This document shows, in pieces, positions 23,364 to 32,813 of a DNA stretch of 64,000 nt. This DNA comes from Cupriavidus pauculus (GTDB lineage Bacteria > Pseudomonadota > Gammaproteobacteria > Burkholderiales > Burkholderiaceae): positions 482,504 to 546,503 of the forward strand of contig NZ_BPUO01000002.1 in the NCBI RefSeq assembly GCF_022179805.1. The letters run 5' to 3'. The translations under genes were made by a program, and so were the position numbers. The notes below the pieces were generated by a model. The model searched no databases and had not been told where the DNA came from. It saw only the letters and a program-made list of their open reading frames with translations. Position 1 is the stretch's first letter. Each line of letters opens with the position of its first letter.

Positions 23364-24323
23364 TCAGGCGACGGTCTGCTCGCCCGGCTGCCGGGGCGAC
23401 AGATAGTGTCCTGCGGACTGCTGGGGCGCCGCACCCTCGGGTCCGGCACCGGGCATTCCGCGCAGCCACGTGTCGAAGACCTCGGGCGAATCGCCATGGC
23501 CCCAGGCGGCGCGCAACTGTTGCATCAGCGGTGCCAGGGCCTGGGTGTATCGCTGCGATGCCACATGGGCGTGCTGGGCCAGCGCATCGGTGCTCTCACG
23601 CACCTGGGCCCCCAGTTCGGCGCGCTCCTGGCCAATTTCCTTCTCGCGCAGCCCAAGCTGGTTGTACTTCTGGATCAGGAAACGCTGGTAGTCGCCGGCC
23701 TCCACACCCTGCGCGGCCTGTGCGTTGACCTGCTCGAAGCGCATCACGATGCTGGCCGTCTCATGCTCGACATGCGACGCCTCGGCCCCCAGCTGCTGCA
23801 GCGCGTCCTGCAGGCGCAGCGCCTCGCGCCGATGATTCTGCAGCCGCGACGCCTCGTCGTCGAACGTACGCTGGGCGGTCAGGTAGGCCTGGACCAGCGG
23901 CTGCGGCGCCACCACGAGCAGCGGATCGGCACCACCGGCGCGGCGCCCGGACAACAGGGCATCCTCGGGCAGGCGCAGGTTGCCCACATCTTCGAGCCAC
24001 CTACCGCGCGCCATGACGGTTGCCACGGTATCCAGCGCCAGCTTGCGCAGCGCCTCGGCGCGCTGCGCCGCCACGGGCTCGATGCCAGGCGTCAGGTCCG
24101 ACGCCGATTGGGCGCCCTGCACCGCATGCGCGATATCGGGCACGCACGCCGCCACCGTGGTGGCCACTGATTCAGACATCGCCTGCGCCGACTTGCGCAC
24201 CGCGCGGCGCAGTTCGAAGCGCGCCACCAGCATCATCAGCAGTCCGGCCACCAGCCAGGTCAGGATGGTTTCCGCGTGGGCCAGTAGAAAGGTCCGGATC
24301 AGTTCGGTATCGAGTTGCAGCAT
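23364..24323 (-). CDS. Uncharacterised membrane-anchored coiled-coil protein
   Basis: 319 residues, no family recognised. One hydrophobic segment at about 15-37 (TILTWLVAGLLMMLVA) would anchor it in the inner membrane. What follows is alanine-, glutamine- and glutamate-rich and predicted helical, with likely coiled coil between about 150 and 260. The last 40 residues are proline- and glycine-rich and probably disordered. The gene lies between aspS and nudB on the same strand, 109 bases from nudB and behind the aspS terminator, so it probably has its own promoter. No catalytic motif is visible. A role as a structural or scaffold protein is a guess. Confidence 0.7.
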   Translation of the reverse strand: MLQLDTELIRTFLLAHAETILTWLVAGLLMMLVARFELRRAVRKSAQAMSESVATTVAACVPDIAHAVQGAQSASDLTPGIEPVAAQRAEALRKLALDTVATVMARGRWLEDVGNLRLPEDALLSGRRAGGADPLLVVAPQPLVQAYLTAQRTFDDEASRLQNHRREALRLQDALQQLGAEASHVEHETASIVMRFEQVNAQAAQGVEAGDYQRFLIQKYNQLGLREKEIGQERAELGAQVRESTDALAQHAHVASQRYTQALAPLMQQLRAAWGHGDSPEVFDTWLRGMPGAGPEGAAPQQSAGHYLSPRQPGEQTVA

Positions 24324-24451
24324 TGGTCTTGTCCTCCCGCGTCACGGCTGGCCTTTCGGGTGGACCGGCATCGCGCGCTTCAGCGCAGAAAGACATCATC
24401 CGGGATGGCTTCGTTCCAGGTGGTAACAAATGGAAACGCATCCTTGCGCCA

Positions 24452-24483
24452 GAAACAAGAAAGCCGCGCTCTCGCGCGGCTTT
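24452..24483 (-). terminator. Rho-independent terminator of the aspS operon
   Basis: AAAGCCGCGC (24460-24469) pairs perfectly with GCGCGGCTTT (24474-24483) around a 4-base loop. On the minus strand the stem is followed by TTTCTTGTTT. It begins 46 bases past the aspS stop codon. The rest of 24324-24528 shows no gene. Confidence 0.85.
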
Positions 24484-24528
24484 GCATGTCACAACCGAAA
24501 TGATCCCCGGAGGAATCGGACTCGGCGA

Positions 24529-26337
24529 TCAGGCAGTCGTCTTCGGCTCTTGCGCGCGCAGACGGATGTGCAGCTCGCGCAGTTGCTTCTCGTCGACCGA
24601 GCTCGGGGCCTGGGTTAGCAGGTCCTGCGCACGTTGCGTCTTCGGGAAGGCGATCACGTCGCGGATCGAGTCGGCACCGGCCATCATCGTCACGATACGG
24701 TCCAGGCCGAAGGCCAGGCCACCGTGCGGCGGCGCACCATACTGCAGCGCGTCCAGCAGGTAGCCGAACTTGGCGCGTGCTTCCTCGGCGCCAATCTTCA
24801 GCGCGCGGAACACCTTGCTCTGCACGTCCTCGCGGTAGATACGCACCGAGCCGCCACCCATTTCCCAGCCGTTCAGCACCATGTCGTAGGCCTTGGCGAT
24901 GCACTTGCCCGGATCGGTTTCCAGGTACTGCATGTGCTCGTCCTTGGGGCTCGTGAACGGGTGGTGCATGGCCACCCAGCGAGCGTCTTCCTCGTCGTAC
25001 TCGAACATCGGGAAGTCGATCACCCACAGCGGCTTCCAGGTGTCTTCGAACAGGCCCGTGCTCTTGCCGAATTCCGAGTGACCGATCTTCAGGCGCAGCG
25101 CGCCGATGGCGTCGTTGACCACCTTGGCCTTGTCGGCACCAAAGAAGATGATGTCGCCATCCTTGGCTTCGGTACGCTTCAGGATCTCGGTAATCGCGGC
25201 GTCGTGCAGGTTCTTGACGATCGGCGACTGCAGGCCGTCACGGCCCTTGGACACTTCGTTGACCTTGATCCAGGCCAGGCCCTTGGCGCCGTAGATGGCC
25301 ACGAACTGCGTGTACGCATCGATCTCGCCGCGCGAGATGGCGCTGCCGCCCGGCACACGCAGGGCCACCACACGGCCGCTGTCGCTGTTGGCCGGCCCCG
25401 AGAACACCTTGAAGTCGACGTCCTTCATCACGTCGGTCAGTTCGGTGAATTCCAGCTTGACGCGCAGGTCGGGCTTGTCCGAACCGAAACGGGCCATGGC
25501 TTCGCGGAATTCCATCACCGGGAATTTCGACACCAAGTCCACGTCGATGGCGTTCTTGAACACGGTGCGCATCATGTCCTCGAACAGGTCACGAATCTCC
25601 TGTTCGGTCAGGAACGACGTTTCGCAGTCGATCTGCGTGAATTCGGGCTGGCGGTCGGCGCGCAGGTCCTCGTCACGGAAGCACTTGGTGATCTGGTAGT
25701 AGCGGTCGAAGCCCGAGACCATCAGCATCTGCTTGAAGATCTGCGGCGACTGCGGCAGCGCGAAGAAATGGCCCGGGTTCACACGCGACGGCACCAGGTA
25801 GTCGCGCGCGCCTTCGGGCGTGCTCTTGCCCAGCATCGGCGTCTCGATGTCGATGAAGCCCTGGGCGTCCAGGTACTTGCGCACTTCCATCGCCACCTTG
25901 TAGCGCAGGCGCAGGTTGTACTGCATCTGCGGACGGCGCAGGTCCAGCACGCGGTGCGTGAGGCGGGTGGTTTCCGACAGGTTGTCGTCGTCCAGCTGGA
26001 ACGGGGGCGTGACCGACGGGTTCAGCACGGTCAGCTCGTGGCACAGCACTTCGATCTTGCCCGAGGTCAGGTTGCTGTTCTCGGTGCCGGCCGGACGCGG
26101 GCGAACCTTGCCCACCACGCGGATGCAGAACTCGTTACGGATTTCTTCCGCGGCCTTGAACATCTCCGGGCGATCCGGATCGCACACCACCTGCACCAGG
26201 CCTTCGCGGTCGCGCAGGTCGACGAAGATCACGCCACCATGGTCACGGCGGCGCTGCACCCAGCCCGTCAGGGCCACTTCCTGGCCGGTCAGTTGTTCGG
26301 TCACCAGACCGCAGTAGTGTGTACGCATGGAAGACAT
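24529..26337 (-). CDS. aspS: Aspartyl-tRNA synthetase
   Basis: 602 residues, the normal bacterial length. The N-terminal anticodon-binding OB fold (about 1-110, MRTHYCG...[12 protein letters not shown]) is followed by the class II core with motif 2 [18 protein letters not shown] near 220 and motif 3 GLAFGLDRI near 535. The inserted GAD domain lies at about 290-420. It charges tRNA-Asp; whether it also charges tRNA-Asn cannot be decided here. The ATG at 26337 is used; M4 (26328) is the position that matches the E. coli start. It follows the DUF502 gene by 47 bases in the run fmdB-DUF502-aspS and is closed by a strong terminator. Confidence 0.97.
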   Translation of the reverse strand: MSSMRTHYCGLVTEQLTGQEVALTGWVQRRRDHGGVIFVDLRDREGLVQVVCDPDRPEMFKAAEEIRNEFCIRVVGKVRPRPAGTENSNLTSGKIEVLCHELTVLNPSVTPPFQLDDDNLSETTRLTHRVLDLRRPQMQYNLRLRYKVAMEVRKYLDAQGFIDIETPMLGKSTPEGARDYLVPSRVNPGHFFALPQSPQIFKQMLMVSGFDRYYQITKCFRDEDLRADRQPEFTQIDCETSFLTEQEIRDLFEDMMRTVFKNAIDVDLVSKFPVMEFREAMARFGSDKPDLRVKLEFTELTDVMKDVDFKVFSGPANSDSGRVVALRVPGGSAISRGEIDAYTQFVAIYGAKGLAWIKVNEVSKGRDGLQSPIVKNLHDAAITEILKRTEAKDGDIIFFGADKAKVVNDAIGALRLKIGHSEFGKSTGLFEDTWKPLWVIDFPMFEYDEEDARWVAMHHPFTSPKDEHMQYLETDPGKCIAKAYDMVLNGWEMGGGSVRIYREDVQSKVFRALKIGAEEARAKFGYLLDALQYGAPPHGGLAFGLDRIVTMMAGADSIRDVIAFPKTQRAQDLLTQAPSSVDEKQLRELHIRLRAQEPKTTA

Positions 26338-26384
26338 AGGAGAGATTTCCTGTAATACGCGGCTGCCCGGCAGCCGCGCGCAAA

Positions 26385-27077
26385 TCAGTTGGTATGGGTG
26401 TCCGCGACTTCGTCGGCCACGATCACGGCCTCGGCCACGGTGACATCGCCGTTCTTGCGCGGCAGGTCGGTCGGTGCCACGACTCCCATCGACACGATGT
26501 ACTTCAGCGCCGCGTCCACGGTCATGTCGAGTTCGATGGTGTCGGCCTTCGGCATCATCAGGAAGAAGCCGGACGTCGGGTTCGGCGTGGTCGGCACGTA
26601 CACGCTGACGTATTCGCCTTGCAGGTGATTCTGCACGTCTCCGCCCGGGCGCCCGGTCAGAAATGCGATCGTCCACGACCCTTCACGCGGATACTGCACC
26701 AGCAGCGCCTTGCGGAACGCGTTGCCGGACGACGACAACAGCGTGTCCGACACCTGCTTCACGCTGGTATAGATCGGGCCCACCACGGGGATATGGCCCA
26801 GCAGCGCTTCCCACCAGCGTACCAGTCGCTGGCCGATGAAGTTATGCGCCAGCACACCCACGATCAGGATAAACAGCAGGGTCAGGATCGCGCCCAGGCC
26901 CGGGATGCGGCGCCCGAACAGGTTCTCGGGCTGCCATGCCACGGGCAGCAGGGCCATGCTCTGGTCCATCGTGCCGATGATCAGGTTGAGCACCCACAAC
27001 GTGATGCCCAGCGGCACCAGCACGAGCAACCCGGTCAGGAACCAGGTCTTGATGGCGGACGTTTTCTTGGTGGCCAC
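26385..27077 (-). CDS. DUF502 family membrane protein
   Basis: 230 residues. Two membrane segments, about 11-35 and 60-80, precede a soluble domain with the family's conserved GPIYTSVKQ near 100 and the [11 protein letters not shown] strand near 167. The family is widespread and of unknown biochemical role. It sits 14 bases behind fmdB and 47 bases before aspS on the same strand; this neighbour order is common in Betaproteobacteria, as I recall. Co-transcription from the fmdB promoter is likely. Confidence 0.9.
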   Translation of the reverse strand: MATKKTSAIKTWFLTGLLVLVPLGITLWVLNLIIGTMDQSMALLPVAWQPENLFGRRIPGLGAILTLLFILIVGVLAHNFIGQRLVRWWEALLGHIPVVGPIYTSVKQVSDTLLSSSGNAFRKALLVQYPREGSWTIAFLTGRPGGDVQNHLQGEYVSVYVPTTPNPTSGFFLMMPKADTIELDMTVDAALKYIVSMGVVAPTDLPRKNGDVTVAEAVIVADEVADTHTN

Positions 27078-27091
27078 GGCTTGCCTGGCGA

Positions 27092-27415
27092 TCAGTTGCT
27101 GGCGCCGGAGCCGGAGGCCGGCGCGGACGGTGCCGGGGCGGCCGACGCTGCGGGCGCAGCCGCTGCTGCCGGCGCGGCATCGCCGGCCGGGGTGCTGTTC
27201 GACGTGGCCGGCGCGCTGGCGCCGCCGCTACCGCCGCGGAAATCGGTCACGTACCAGCCCGAGCCCTTGAGCTGGAAGCCGGCCGCGGTCAGCTGCTTCT
27301 TGAAAGTCCCGGCGGTGCCGCAGGACGGGCAGTCCGTGAGCGGGGCATCGCTCATCTTCTGCAGCACATCGCGCCCGTGGCCGCAGGCGTCGCACCGGTA
27401 GGCATAGATCGGCAT
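27092..27415 (-). CDS. FmdB-family zinc-ribbon protein
   Basis: 107 residues from the ATG at 27415 (MPIYAYRC...). A zinc ribbon is formed by C8, C11, C29 and C32. The C-terminal third (about 67-107) is almost only alanine, proline, serine and glycine, and is low-complexity. FmdB proteins are putative regulatory or assembly factors of unknown mechanism. It is the first gene of the run that continues with the DUF502 gene and aspS, with a consensus -10 box about 110 bases upstream. Confidence 0.88.
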   Translation of the reverse strand: MPIYAYRCDACGHGRDVLQKMSDAPLTDCPSCGTAGTFKKQLTAAGFQLKGSGWYVTDFRGGSGGASAPATSNSTPAGDAAPAAAAAPAASAAPAPSAPASGSGASN

Positions 27416-27525
27416 GGTTCTGTCGTGGAAAGCTGAAACGTAAAGCGGGTAGATGGCAGCGCCAGGCCCGAAGGACAAGGCCGTGCGCACGAAAAATACC
27501 CGCGCGCGGCGATGCAAAGCCTCGG

Positions 27526-27531
27526 ATTATA
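27526..27531 (-). promoter_or_regulatory. Candidate -10 box for fmdB-DUF502-aspS
   Basis: The minus strand reads TATAAT, a perfect sigma-70 -10 element, in the 198-base gap before fmdB. No good -35 hexamer lies 16-18 bases further upstream. The predicted leader would be about 100 bases. Confidence 0.4.
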
Positions 27532-27613
27532 AACCGTCGGCGGGGCCTCTATCGGCAGGAAATACGAGCTTTCGGGGGCGTAATCGTCACGATTCAGCCC
27601 CGACGCCTAAAAG

Positions 27614-29050
27614 TTAGGCAATATGCACTTCGCGGACCGGCGGCCGGTCGCTGATCAGTTGCGGCAGCAGCGATCCGAACACCATGCCGCCGATCGAGAA
27701 CAGCAGTCCCACCATTTGCGGCGGTACCGTCGCATCGGCAAAGGCCACTTCGCAGGTCAGCCAGGACGTCAGGCCCAGCACGATGGCCAGCAGGCCGCCC
27801 TGGCGCGTGGCCGGCTTCCAGAACAGGCCGAAGGCGAGCGGCACGAACGACGACACCAGCGTCACCTTGTAGGCGTTCTCGACCATATGGAAGATCGACA
27901 GGTGCGAATTGAGCGCGAACAGCGTGACCAGCACCGTGAACACCAGCACCACGGCCTGCATCACGCGCAGGAACTGCTTGTCGCTGAGATGGCGGAAGTA
28001 CGGGCGCAGGATGTTTTCCGCGAACGTCACCGACGGCGCCAGCAGCGTGGCCGAGGCGCAGCTCTTGATGGCCGACAGCAGCGCGCCGAAGAACATCACC
28101 TGCGCGAACATCGGCGCGTGGGTCAGGATGAGCTGCGGTAGGATCAGTTGCGAGTCCGAATTGATGTATTTTTCGACCATCTGGGGGTCGATCATCGTGG
28201 CCGAATAGGCCAGGAACATCGGGATGAACGCGAAGAAGAAGTACAGCACGCCGCCCAGCACCGACGCGCGCCCGGCGATCTGCTCGGTGCGCGACGACGT
28301 CACGCGCTGGAACACGTCCTGCTGCGGGATCGACCCGAGCATCATGGTGAACAGCGCCGCCGCAAACCCGATGATCTGGACGAAATCGAGCGAAGGCCAG
28401 AACTCGAACTTGCCGGCCGCCGCCGCGTGCGACACCACGGCGGTCACCCCGCCGGCCTGGCCGCTGACTTCGTAGCCGATGTACAGCATGCCGATCACGA
28501 TGATGATCATCTGGATGAAGTCGGTCACCGCCACCGACCACATGCCGCCGAACAGCGTATAGACCAGCACGCTGGCCGCGCCGATCATCATGCCGGCGTC
28601 CTGCGACAGCGCGCCGTCCGACACGGTATAGAACACCAGCCCCAGCGCCTTGATCTGCGCCGCCACCCAGCCCAGGTACGACACCACGATGCAGAGCGTG
28701 GTCAGCACCTCGGCCAGCCGGCCGTAGCGGTTGTGATAGTAGTCGCCGATCGTCAGCAGGTTCATCCGGTACAGCGGCCGGGCGAAGAACAGACCTACGA
28801 GGATCAGGCAGAGCGAGGAACCGAAGGGGTCTGACACCACCCCGGACAGCCCTTCCTTCAGGAAGACGGCGGGGATGCCGAGCACGGTTTCAGAGCCGAA
28901 CCATGTGGCGAAAACCGTGGCGGTGACGATGTAGAACGGCAGGCTGCGGCCCGCGACGGCGAAGTCGGCGGTGCCCTTGACGCGCAGTGCCGCCCACAGG
29001 CCGATGCCGACCGAGATAACCCAATAGATGATGACGAACCAGATCAGCAT
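27614..29050 (-). CDS. Sodium:solute symporter (SSS family)
   Basis: 478 residues with about 13 membrane helices beginning at residue 2. The family signature region around FGGMWSVAVTDFIQMIIIVIG (about 167-187) and the substrate-site helix near 45-60 (ATWFGSETVLG) are present. It couples uptake of an unidentified solute to sodium entry. The gene stands alone: it has a good promoter and a 16-bp palindrome upstream and is followed by the unrelated fmdB region. Amino acid, carboxylate and sugar carriers all occur in the family, so I do not name a substrate. Confidence 0.9.
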   Translation of the reverse strand: MLIWFVIIYWVISVGIGLWAALRVKGTADFAVAGRSLPFYIVTATVFATWFGSETVLGIPAVFLKEGLSGVVSDPFGSSLCLILVGLFFARPLYRMNLLTIGDYYHNRYGRLAEVLTTLCIVVSYLGWVAAQIKALGLVFYTVSDGALSQDAGMMIGAASVLVYTLFGGMWSVAVTDFIQMIIIVIGMLYIGYEVSGQAGGVTAVVSHAAAAGKFEFWPSLDFVQIIGFAAALFTMMLGSIPQQDVFQRVTSSRTEQIAGRASVLGGVLYFFFAFIPMFLAYSATMIDPQMVEKYINSDSQLILPQLILTHAPMFAQVMFFGALLSAIKSCASATLLAPSVTFAENILRPYFRHLSDKQFLRVMQAVVLVFTVLVTLFALNSHLSIFHMVENAYKVTLVSSFVPLAFGLFWKPATRQGGLLAIVLGLTSWLTCEVAFADATVPPQMVGLLFSIGGMVFGSLLPQLISDRPPVREVHIA

Positions 29051-29131
29051 GCCGCTGCCCTATCCCAAATAGCCAGAAATGCCCTGGTGGCGAAAAACCG
29101 AAAGCCGGCCGAATCCCCGCAAAGGCAGGCT

Positions 29132-29147
29132 GACTCCGGCCGGAGTC
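29132..29147. promoter_or_regulatory. 16-bp perfect palindrome in the symporter leader
   Basis: GACTCCGGCCGGAGTC is its own reverse complement. It lies 82-97 bases upstream of the symporter start and downstream of the predicted start of transcription, so it could be an operator or a short leader hairpin. The regulator is unknown. Confidence 0.35.
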
Positions 29148-29215
29148 CAATTCATCGGTCGGGGCCGCGGGCGCCCGGGAGGGGCATAGGCGGTCGTAGC
29201 CGAATCAAAACGCGG

Positions 29216-29244
29216 ATTATAGCGACGCAGACACCCCGGGTCGA
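29216..29244 (-). promoter_or_regulatory. Sigma-70-like promoter of the symporter gene
   Basis: On the minus strand TCGACC (29239-29244) and TATAAT (29216-29221) are separated by exactly 17 bases. Predicted transcription start is near 29209, giving a leader of about 160 bases. The 280-base region 29051-29330 contains no gene. Confidence 0.55.
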
Positions 29245-29330
29245 AAAAAATTCCCGGACGCCGGTCAAATGCACGTATTGGTGCACAAATGTGTTGTATG
29301 GCGGGGGTAGCTCGCCCCGCCCCTGCCTGC

Positions 29331-30908
29331 TTACCAGTACCCCGACCAGGCCAGCGCCTGGACGATCACGATGCCTGCCAGGAAGCCGCCCATCAGCAGC
29401 AGCGCCGTGGACAGCCGGCGATTGGTGCGCCGTTGCTCGTGCACGAGCTGAGTGAGCAACCGCTCCTGCTCGCCGTTGTTCAGCAGCGCGCGACGCTCCA
29501 GGAACTGGTGCGCCAGGCGCGGGAAGTCGGGCAGCATCTTGGCCCACTGCGGCGCCTCCACCTTCACGCGCTCCCAGGCACCCTGCCAGCCAACCTGCTG
29601 GTACATCCAGCGTTCCAGGAACGGCTTGGCGGTTTTCCACAGGTCGAGGTCCGGATCGAGCTGGCGCCCCAGACCTTCGATATTGAGCAGCGTCTTCTGC
29701 AACAGCACCAGTTGCGGCTGGATTTCCACGTTGAATCGGCGCGACGTCTGGAAAAGGCGCATCAGCACCATGCCCAGCGAAATCTCGCGCAGCGGCTTGT
29801 CGAAATACGGTTCGCAGCAGGCGCGCACGGCCGATTCCAGTTCCTCGACGCGCGTCTCTGGCGGCACCCAACCAGACTCCACGTGCAGCAGCGCCACCCG
29901 GTGGTAGTCGCGGCGGAAGAAGGCGATGAAGTTCTGCGCCAGGTAGTTCTTGTCGAACTCGGACAGCGCGCCGACGATGCCGAAGTCCAGCGCGATGTAG
30001 CGGCCGAACGTCTCGGGCTGGATCGACACCAGGATGTTGCCCGGGTGCATGTCGGCATGGAAGAAGCCGTCGCGGAACACCTGCGTGAAGAAGATCTCCA
30101 CGCCTTCCTCGGCCAGCTTGTGCATGTCCACGCCCGCCGCCTTCAGCGACTCGGTGCGCGAAATCGGGATGCCGTGCATCCGCTCCATCGTGAACACCGA
30201 GCTGGTACACCAGTCCCAGTACACCTCGGGCACGCAGAGCAGGTCGCTGTCGGCAAAGTTGCGGCGCAGCTGGCTGGCGTTGGCCGCCTCGATCATCAGG
30301 TCCAGTTCGTCATGCAGGTACTTGTCGAACTCGGCCACCACCTCGCGCGGCTTCAGGCGACGGCCATCTACCCAGACGCGCTCCAGCCACGTGGCCATGT
30401 CGCGCATCAGCGCCAGGTCGCTGTCGATCACCGGCAGCATGCCCGGGCGCAGCACCTTCACGGCCACCTCGCGGCCATGGTTCGGGCCGCCGCGCAGCGT
30501 GGCAAAGTGCACCTGGGCGATCGATGCGCTGGCCACCGGCTGGTGCTCGAAATTCTCGAAGAGCTGCGTCAGCGTCCGACCCAGCGACTTCTCGATGATC
30601 TTCACCGCCACCGCCGAATCGAACGGCGGCACCTGGTCCTGCAGCTTGGCCAGTTCGTCCGCGATATCGGGCGGCATCAGGTCGCGGCGCGTGGACAGCA
30701 CCTGGCCGAACTTCACGAAGATCGGCCCCAGCGCGGTCAGCGCCAGCCGCAGGCGCTCGCCGCGCGGCATATCGAGCTTGCGGCCGATAGTGATCACTCG
30801 CACCAGGAACTTGATGCGCCGGCTCTTGAAACCGGACAGCACCAGTTCGTCGAGCCCGTAGTACAGGATGACGAAGACGATCTTGCAGAGACGCAGCAGG
30901 CGGGTCAT
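29331..30908 (-). CDS. ubiB: UbiB, ubiquinone biosynthesis kinase-like protein
   Basis: 525 residues from the ATG at 30908. An atypical kinase of the ABC1/ADCK group: the N-terminal KxGQ helix [21 protein letters not shown] is at about 64-85, the ATP-site lysine is in [10 protein letters not shown] near 150, and HADMHPGN near 285 provides catalytic aspartate and asparagine. Two C-terminal hydrophobic segments end the protein (about 490-525), anchoring it in the membrane. It is needed for coenzyme Q synthesis, probably by remodelling or extracting lipid intermediates. It is 57 bases behind ubiJ on the same strand. Confidence 0.95.
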   Translation of the reverse strand: MTRLLRLCKIVFVILYYGLDELVLSGFKSRRIKFLVRVITIGRKLDMPRGERLRLALTALGPIFVKFGQVLSTRRDLMPPDIADELAKLQDQVPPFDSAVAVKIIEKSLGRTLTQLFENFEHQPVASASIAQVHFATLRGGPNHGREVAVKVLRPGMLPVIDSDLALMRDMATWLERVWVDGRRLKPREVVAEFDKYLHDELDLMIEAANASQLRRNFADSDLLCVPEVYWDWCTSSVFTMERMHGIPISRTESLKAAGVDMHKLAEEGVEIFFTQVFRDGFFHADMHPGNILVSIQPETFGRYIALDFGIVGALSEFDKNYLAQNFIAFFRRDYHRVALLHVESGWVPPETRVEELESAVRACCEPYFDKPLREISLGMVLMRLFQTSRRFNVEIQPQLVLLQKTLLNIEGLGRQLDPDLDLWKTAKPFLERWMYQQVGWQGAWERVKVEAPQWAKMLPDFPRLAHQFLERRALLNNGEQERLLTQLVHEQRRTNRRLSTALLLMGGFLAGIVIVQALAWSGYW

Positions 30909-30965
30909 GCGGGGATATTCACAAGGCAACGCCGCGCGGGGCGGCAACAGGAGGCGACATGGTGA

Positions 30966-31643
30966 TCAACGGTGGGCCGACGGAAGCCGGCCCGAAGCGC
31001 CTTCTCCCTGTCCACCCGGACGTTCCAGGCGTTCCAGCCGTTTTTCTAGCCGGGCCAGGTCGTCGCGCAGGCGCGCCACATCGGCGCCAAAACCGTCCAG
31101 CGCCGCGTGGCGCACCAGCGTAGGTTGTTCGTCGAGCAGGTATTCGGTGACGTTGTCGAGCAGCGCCCGGCCCACGCGCGTGGCGTTCTCATGCACCTGG
31201 CGCGCGCCGTCGACCACGCGTTGGGCCACGCTGTCGCTGACCGGGCCGCCCATCACGCCGCGCAGTGCGCGCGACAGGTCTTCGGCGGCATCCCAGCGCA
31301 GGTTGCGCGCAAGCGTCGACACAGCGTTGGCCAGTTCGGCATCTCCGTCGATGCGCACATGGCGCATGGCGGCGGCTTGCCCGCCTTCGGCCACATCGGC
31401 CATCACGAGCGGCCATTGCTGCAGCGGCACAATCAGCGTCACCGCGGCAGCTTCCGGTTCGGGAGCCTGCTCGATACCGCCCTGCTCCGTGACCCGGAGC
31501 GACAGCGTGAAGGCGGCGGCGTCGAACCGGATGATGCGGCTGGCAAACGGCGCCAGCAGGCTGCACGCCCAGGGCTCCTGTTCGATCAGGTGGTTCAATG
31601 CGGCGACGATCGGCGCGGCCAGCGGTGTCGGCAAGGCGTTCAT
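30966..31643 (-). CDS. ubiJ: UbiJ, SCP2-domain ubiquinone biosynthesis accessory factor
   Basis: 225 residues. An N-terminal SCP2 sterol-carrier-like lipid-binding domain (about 15-120) is followed by a helical C-terminus (about 170-215) with a coiled-coil stretch DVARLRDDLARLEKRLERLE. UbiJ organises the soluble Ubi complex and presents the polyprenyl substrate. It sits directly before ubiB, as in the E. coli ubiE-ubiJ-ubiB operon. Here, however, a Tim44-domain gene and a terminator separate it from ubiE. Confidence 0.88.
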   Translation of the reverse strand: MNALPTPLAAPIVAALNHLIEQEPWACSLLAPFASRIIRFDAAAFTLSLRVTEQGGIEQAPEPEAAAVTLIVPLQQWPLVMADVAEGGQAAAMRHVRIDGDAELANAVSTLARNLRWDAAEDLSRALRGVMGGPVSDSVAQRVVDGARQVHENATRVGRALLDNVTEYLLDEQPTLVRHAALDGFGADVARLRDDLARLEKRLERLERPGGQGEGASGRLPSAHR

Positions 31644-31670
31644 GGCGTCCGGTTCCGGGCAGGTCTGCCC

Positions 31671-31700
31671 AATAAAAAAGGCCCACGCTTACGTGGGCCT
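31671..31700 (-). terminator. Rho-independent terminator between the Tim44-domain gene and ubiJ
   Basis: AGGCCCACG (31679-31687) pairs with CGTGGGCCT (31692-31700) around a 4-base loop. On the minus strand it is followed by TTTTTTATT. It lies 62 bases past the Tim44-domain stop and 28 bases before the ubiJ start codon, so it should stop most readthrough from ubiE into ubiJ-ubiB. Confidence 0.88.
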
Positions 31701-31761
31701 CCATTCTAAGCTACTCCGCCGCCGCTTCATGTCAACCATGCGCCGACGGCGGATTGCCCGG

Positions 31762-32763
31762 TCAGGACTCCTGCTGGATACCGGCCAGCAGCCAGCCGCC
31801 GTCGCCAGACGTCGACTTGGCCAGATTCCAGACCTCGGCGAACGGCTGGGCCGCCTCGCCCGCGCTCTCGCGGATCATGCCCGCGAAGCGCACGCTGGCA
31901 ACGTGCTGGGTCGGCGTGGACTCGATGCCCAGCAGCTGGGCGTCCAGCGTGACCACGTCGGTCTTGTTGACCGTCGTGCCGCGCTCGGACAGGTCCATCT
32001 TGATCTCGGCGAACATTTCCGGGCTGGTGAATTCGCGGATGTCGTCGAGGTTGCCCGCATCCCAGGCAGCCTGCAGGCGCACATAGTGAACCTTGGCGTT
32101 GCGCAGGAACGATTCCGTATCGAAATCGGCCGGCACACCCCACGGCTGCTGGACTGCTGCCGCTGCGGCACCGGCCGCTGCGCCGCCCATCACCGGATTG
32201 GCAGCCGCGCCGTTATAGCCCGTCGGCTGTACCGGTTCGGCCTGACGCAGCGTCGGTTCGGCCGTGCGATCCATGCCGCCGAACGGCGAGTTGTTGCCAG
32301 CGCCATTGCCCATACCAGCGTAAGCCGGTGTCTGCGAGCGTGCCGAGCCGCCACGGAACTTGCGGATCAGCCAGATGGCGATCATCGCGATGATGCCGAT
32401 CAGGATCGCATTGGCCAGGAAGCTGGCCGCCGCGCCGCCCAGGCCGAAGTGCGACAGCAGGTAGCCGATGCCCAGACCAGCCGCCAGGCCGCCGAGCATG
32501 CCACCCCAGTTACGCTTCGGTGCGGCGGCGGCAGCGCCGCCCGCGGCGCCTGCCGTAGCGGGCGCGGCCTGCTGTGCCGGCTGCTGTTGCGCCGGCGCAT
32601 TTTGTTGCGGCGGCGTGGCCTGACGCTGCTGCGTCACGTTCGACGATTGCTTGCCCACGCTGCGCGAACCGCCGAGGCGTTTCGCGTTGGCGTCCAGTGC
32701 TACCCCCAGAGCCAGCGTCACCATCAGCGATGCGGCCAGGAATTTTCCACGAAAAGAAGTCAT
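31762..32763 (-). CDS. Tim44-like domain membrane protein
   Basis: 333 residues. A signal peptide or anchor (1-27) is followed by a glutamine/alanine/proline-rich low-complexity stretch (about 40-82), a glycine-rich segment and a membrane helix (about 105-133, ANAILIGIIAMIAIWLI), then a C-terminal Tim44/TolA-binding-like domain (about 205-333). The mitochondrial Tim44 domain binds membranes and import motors; the bacterial function is not established. It lies between ubiE (50 bases upstream) and the terminator before ubiJ. Linkage to ubiquinone genes is common in related species as I recall, but a direct role is unproven. Confidence 0.85.
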   Translation of the reverse strand: MTSFRGKFLAASLMVTLALGVALDANAKRLGGSRSVGKQSSNVTQQRQATPPQQNAPAQQQPAQQAAPATAGAAGGAAAAAPKRNWGGMLGGLAAGLGIGYLLSHFGLGGAAASFLANAILIGIIAMIAIWLIRKFRGGSARSQTPAYAGMGNGAGNNSPFGGMDRTAEPTLRQAEPVQPTGYNGAAANPVMGGAAAGAAAAAVQQPWGVPADFDTESFLRNAKVHYVRLQAAWDAGNLDDIREFTSPEMFAEIKMDLSERGTTVNKTDVVTLDAQLLGIESTPTQHVASVRFAGMIRESAGEAAQPFAEVWNLAKSTSGDGGWLLAGIQQES

Positions 32764-32813
32764 ATCCTATGATCCCCTGTCATTTTCGGCCTTTAACGGC
32801 CGAACATGGCGAA

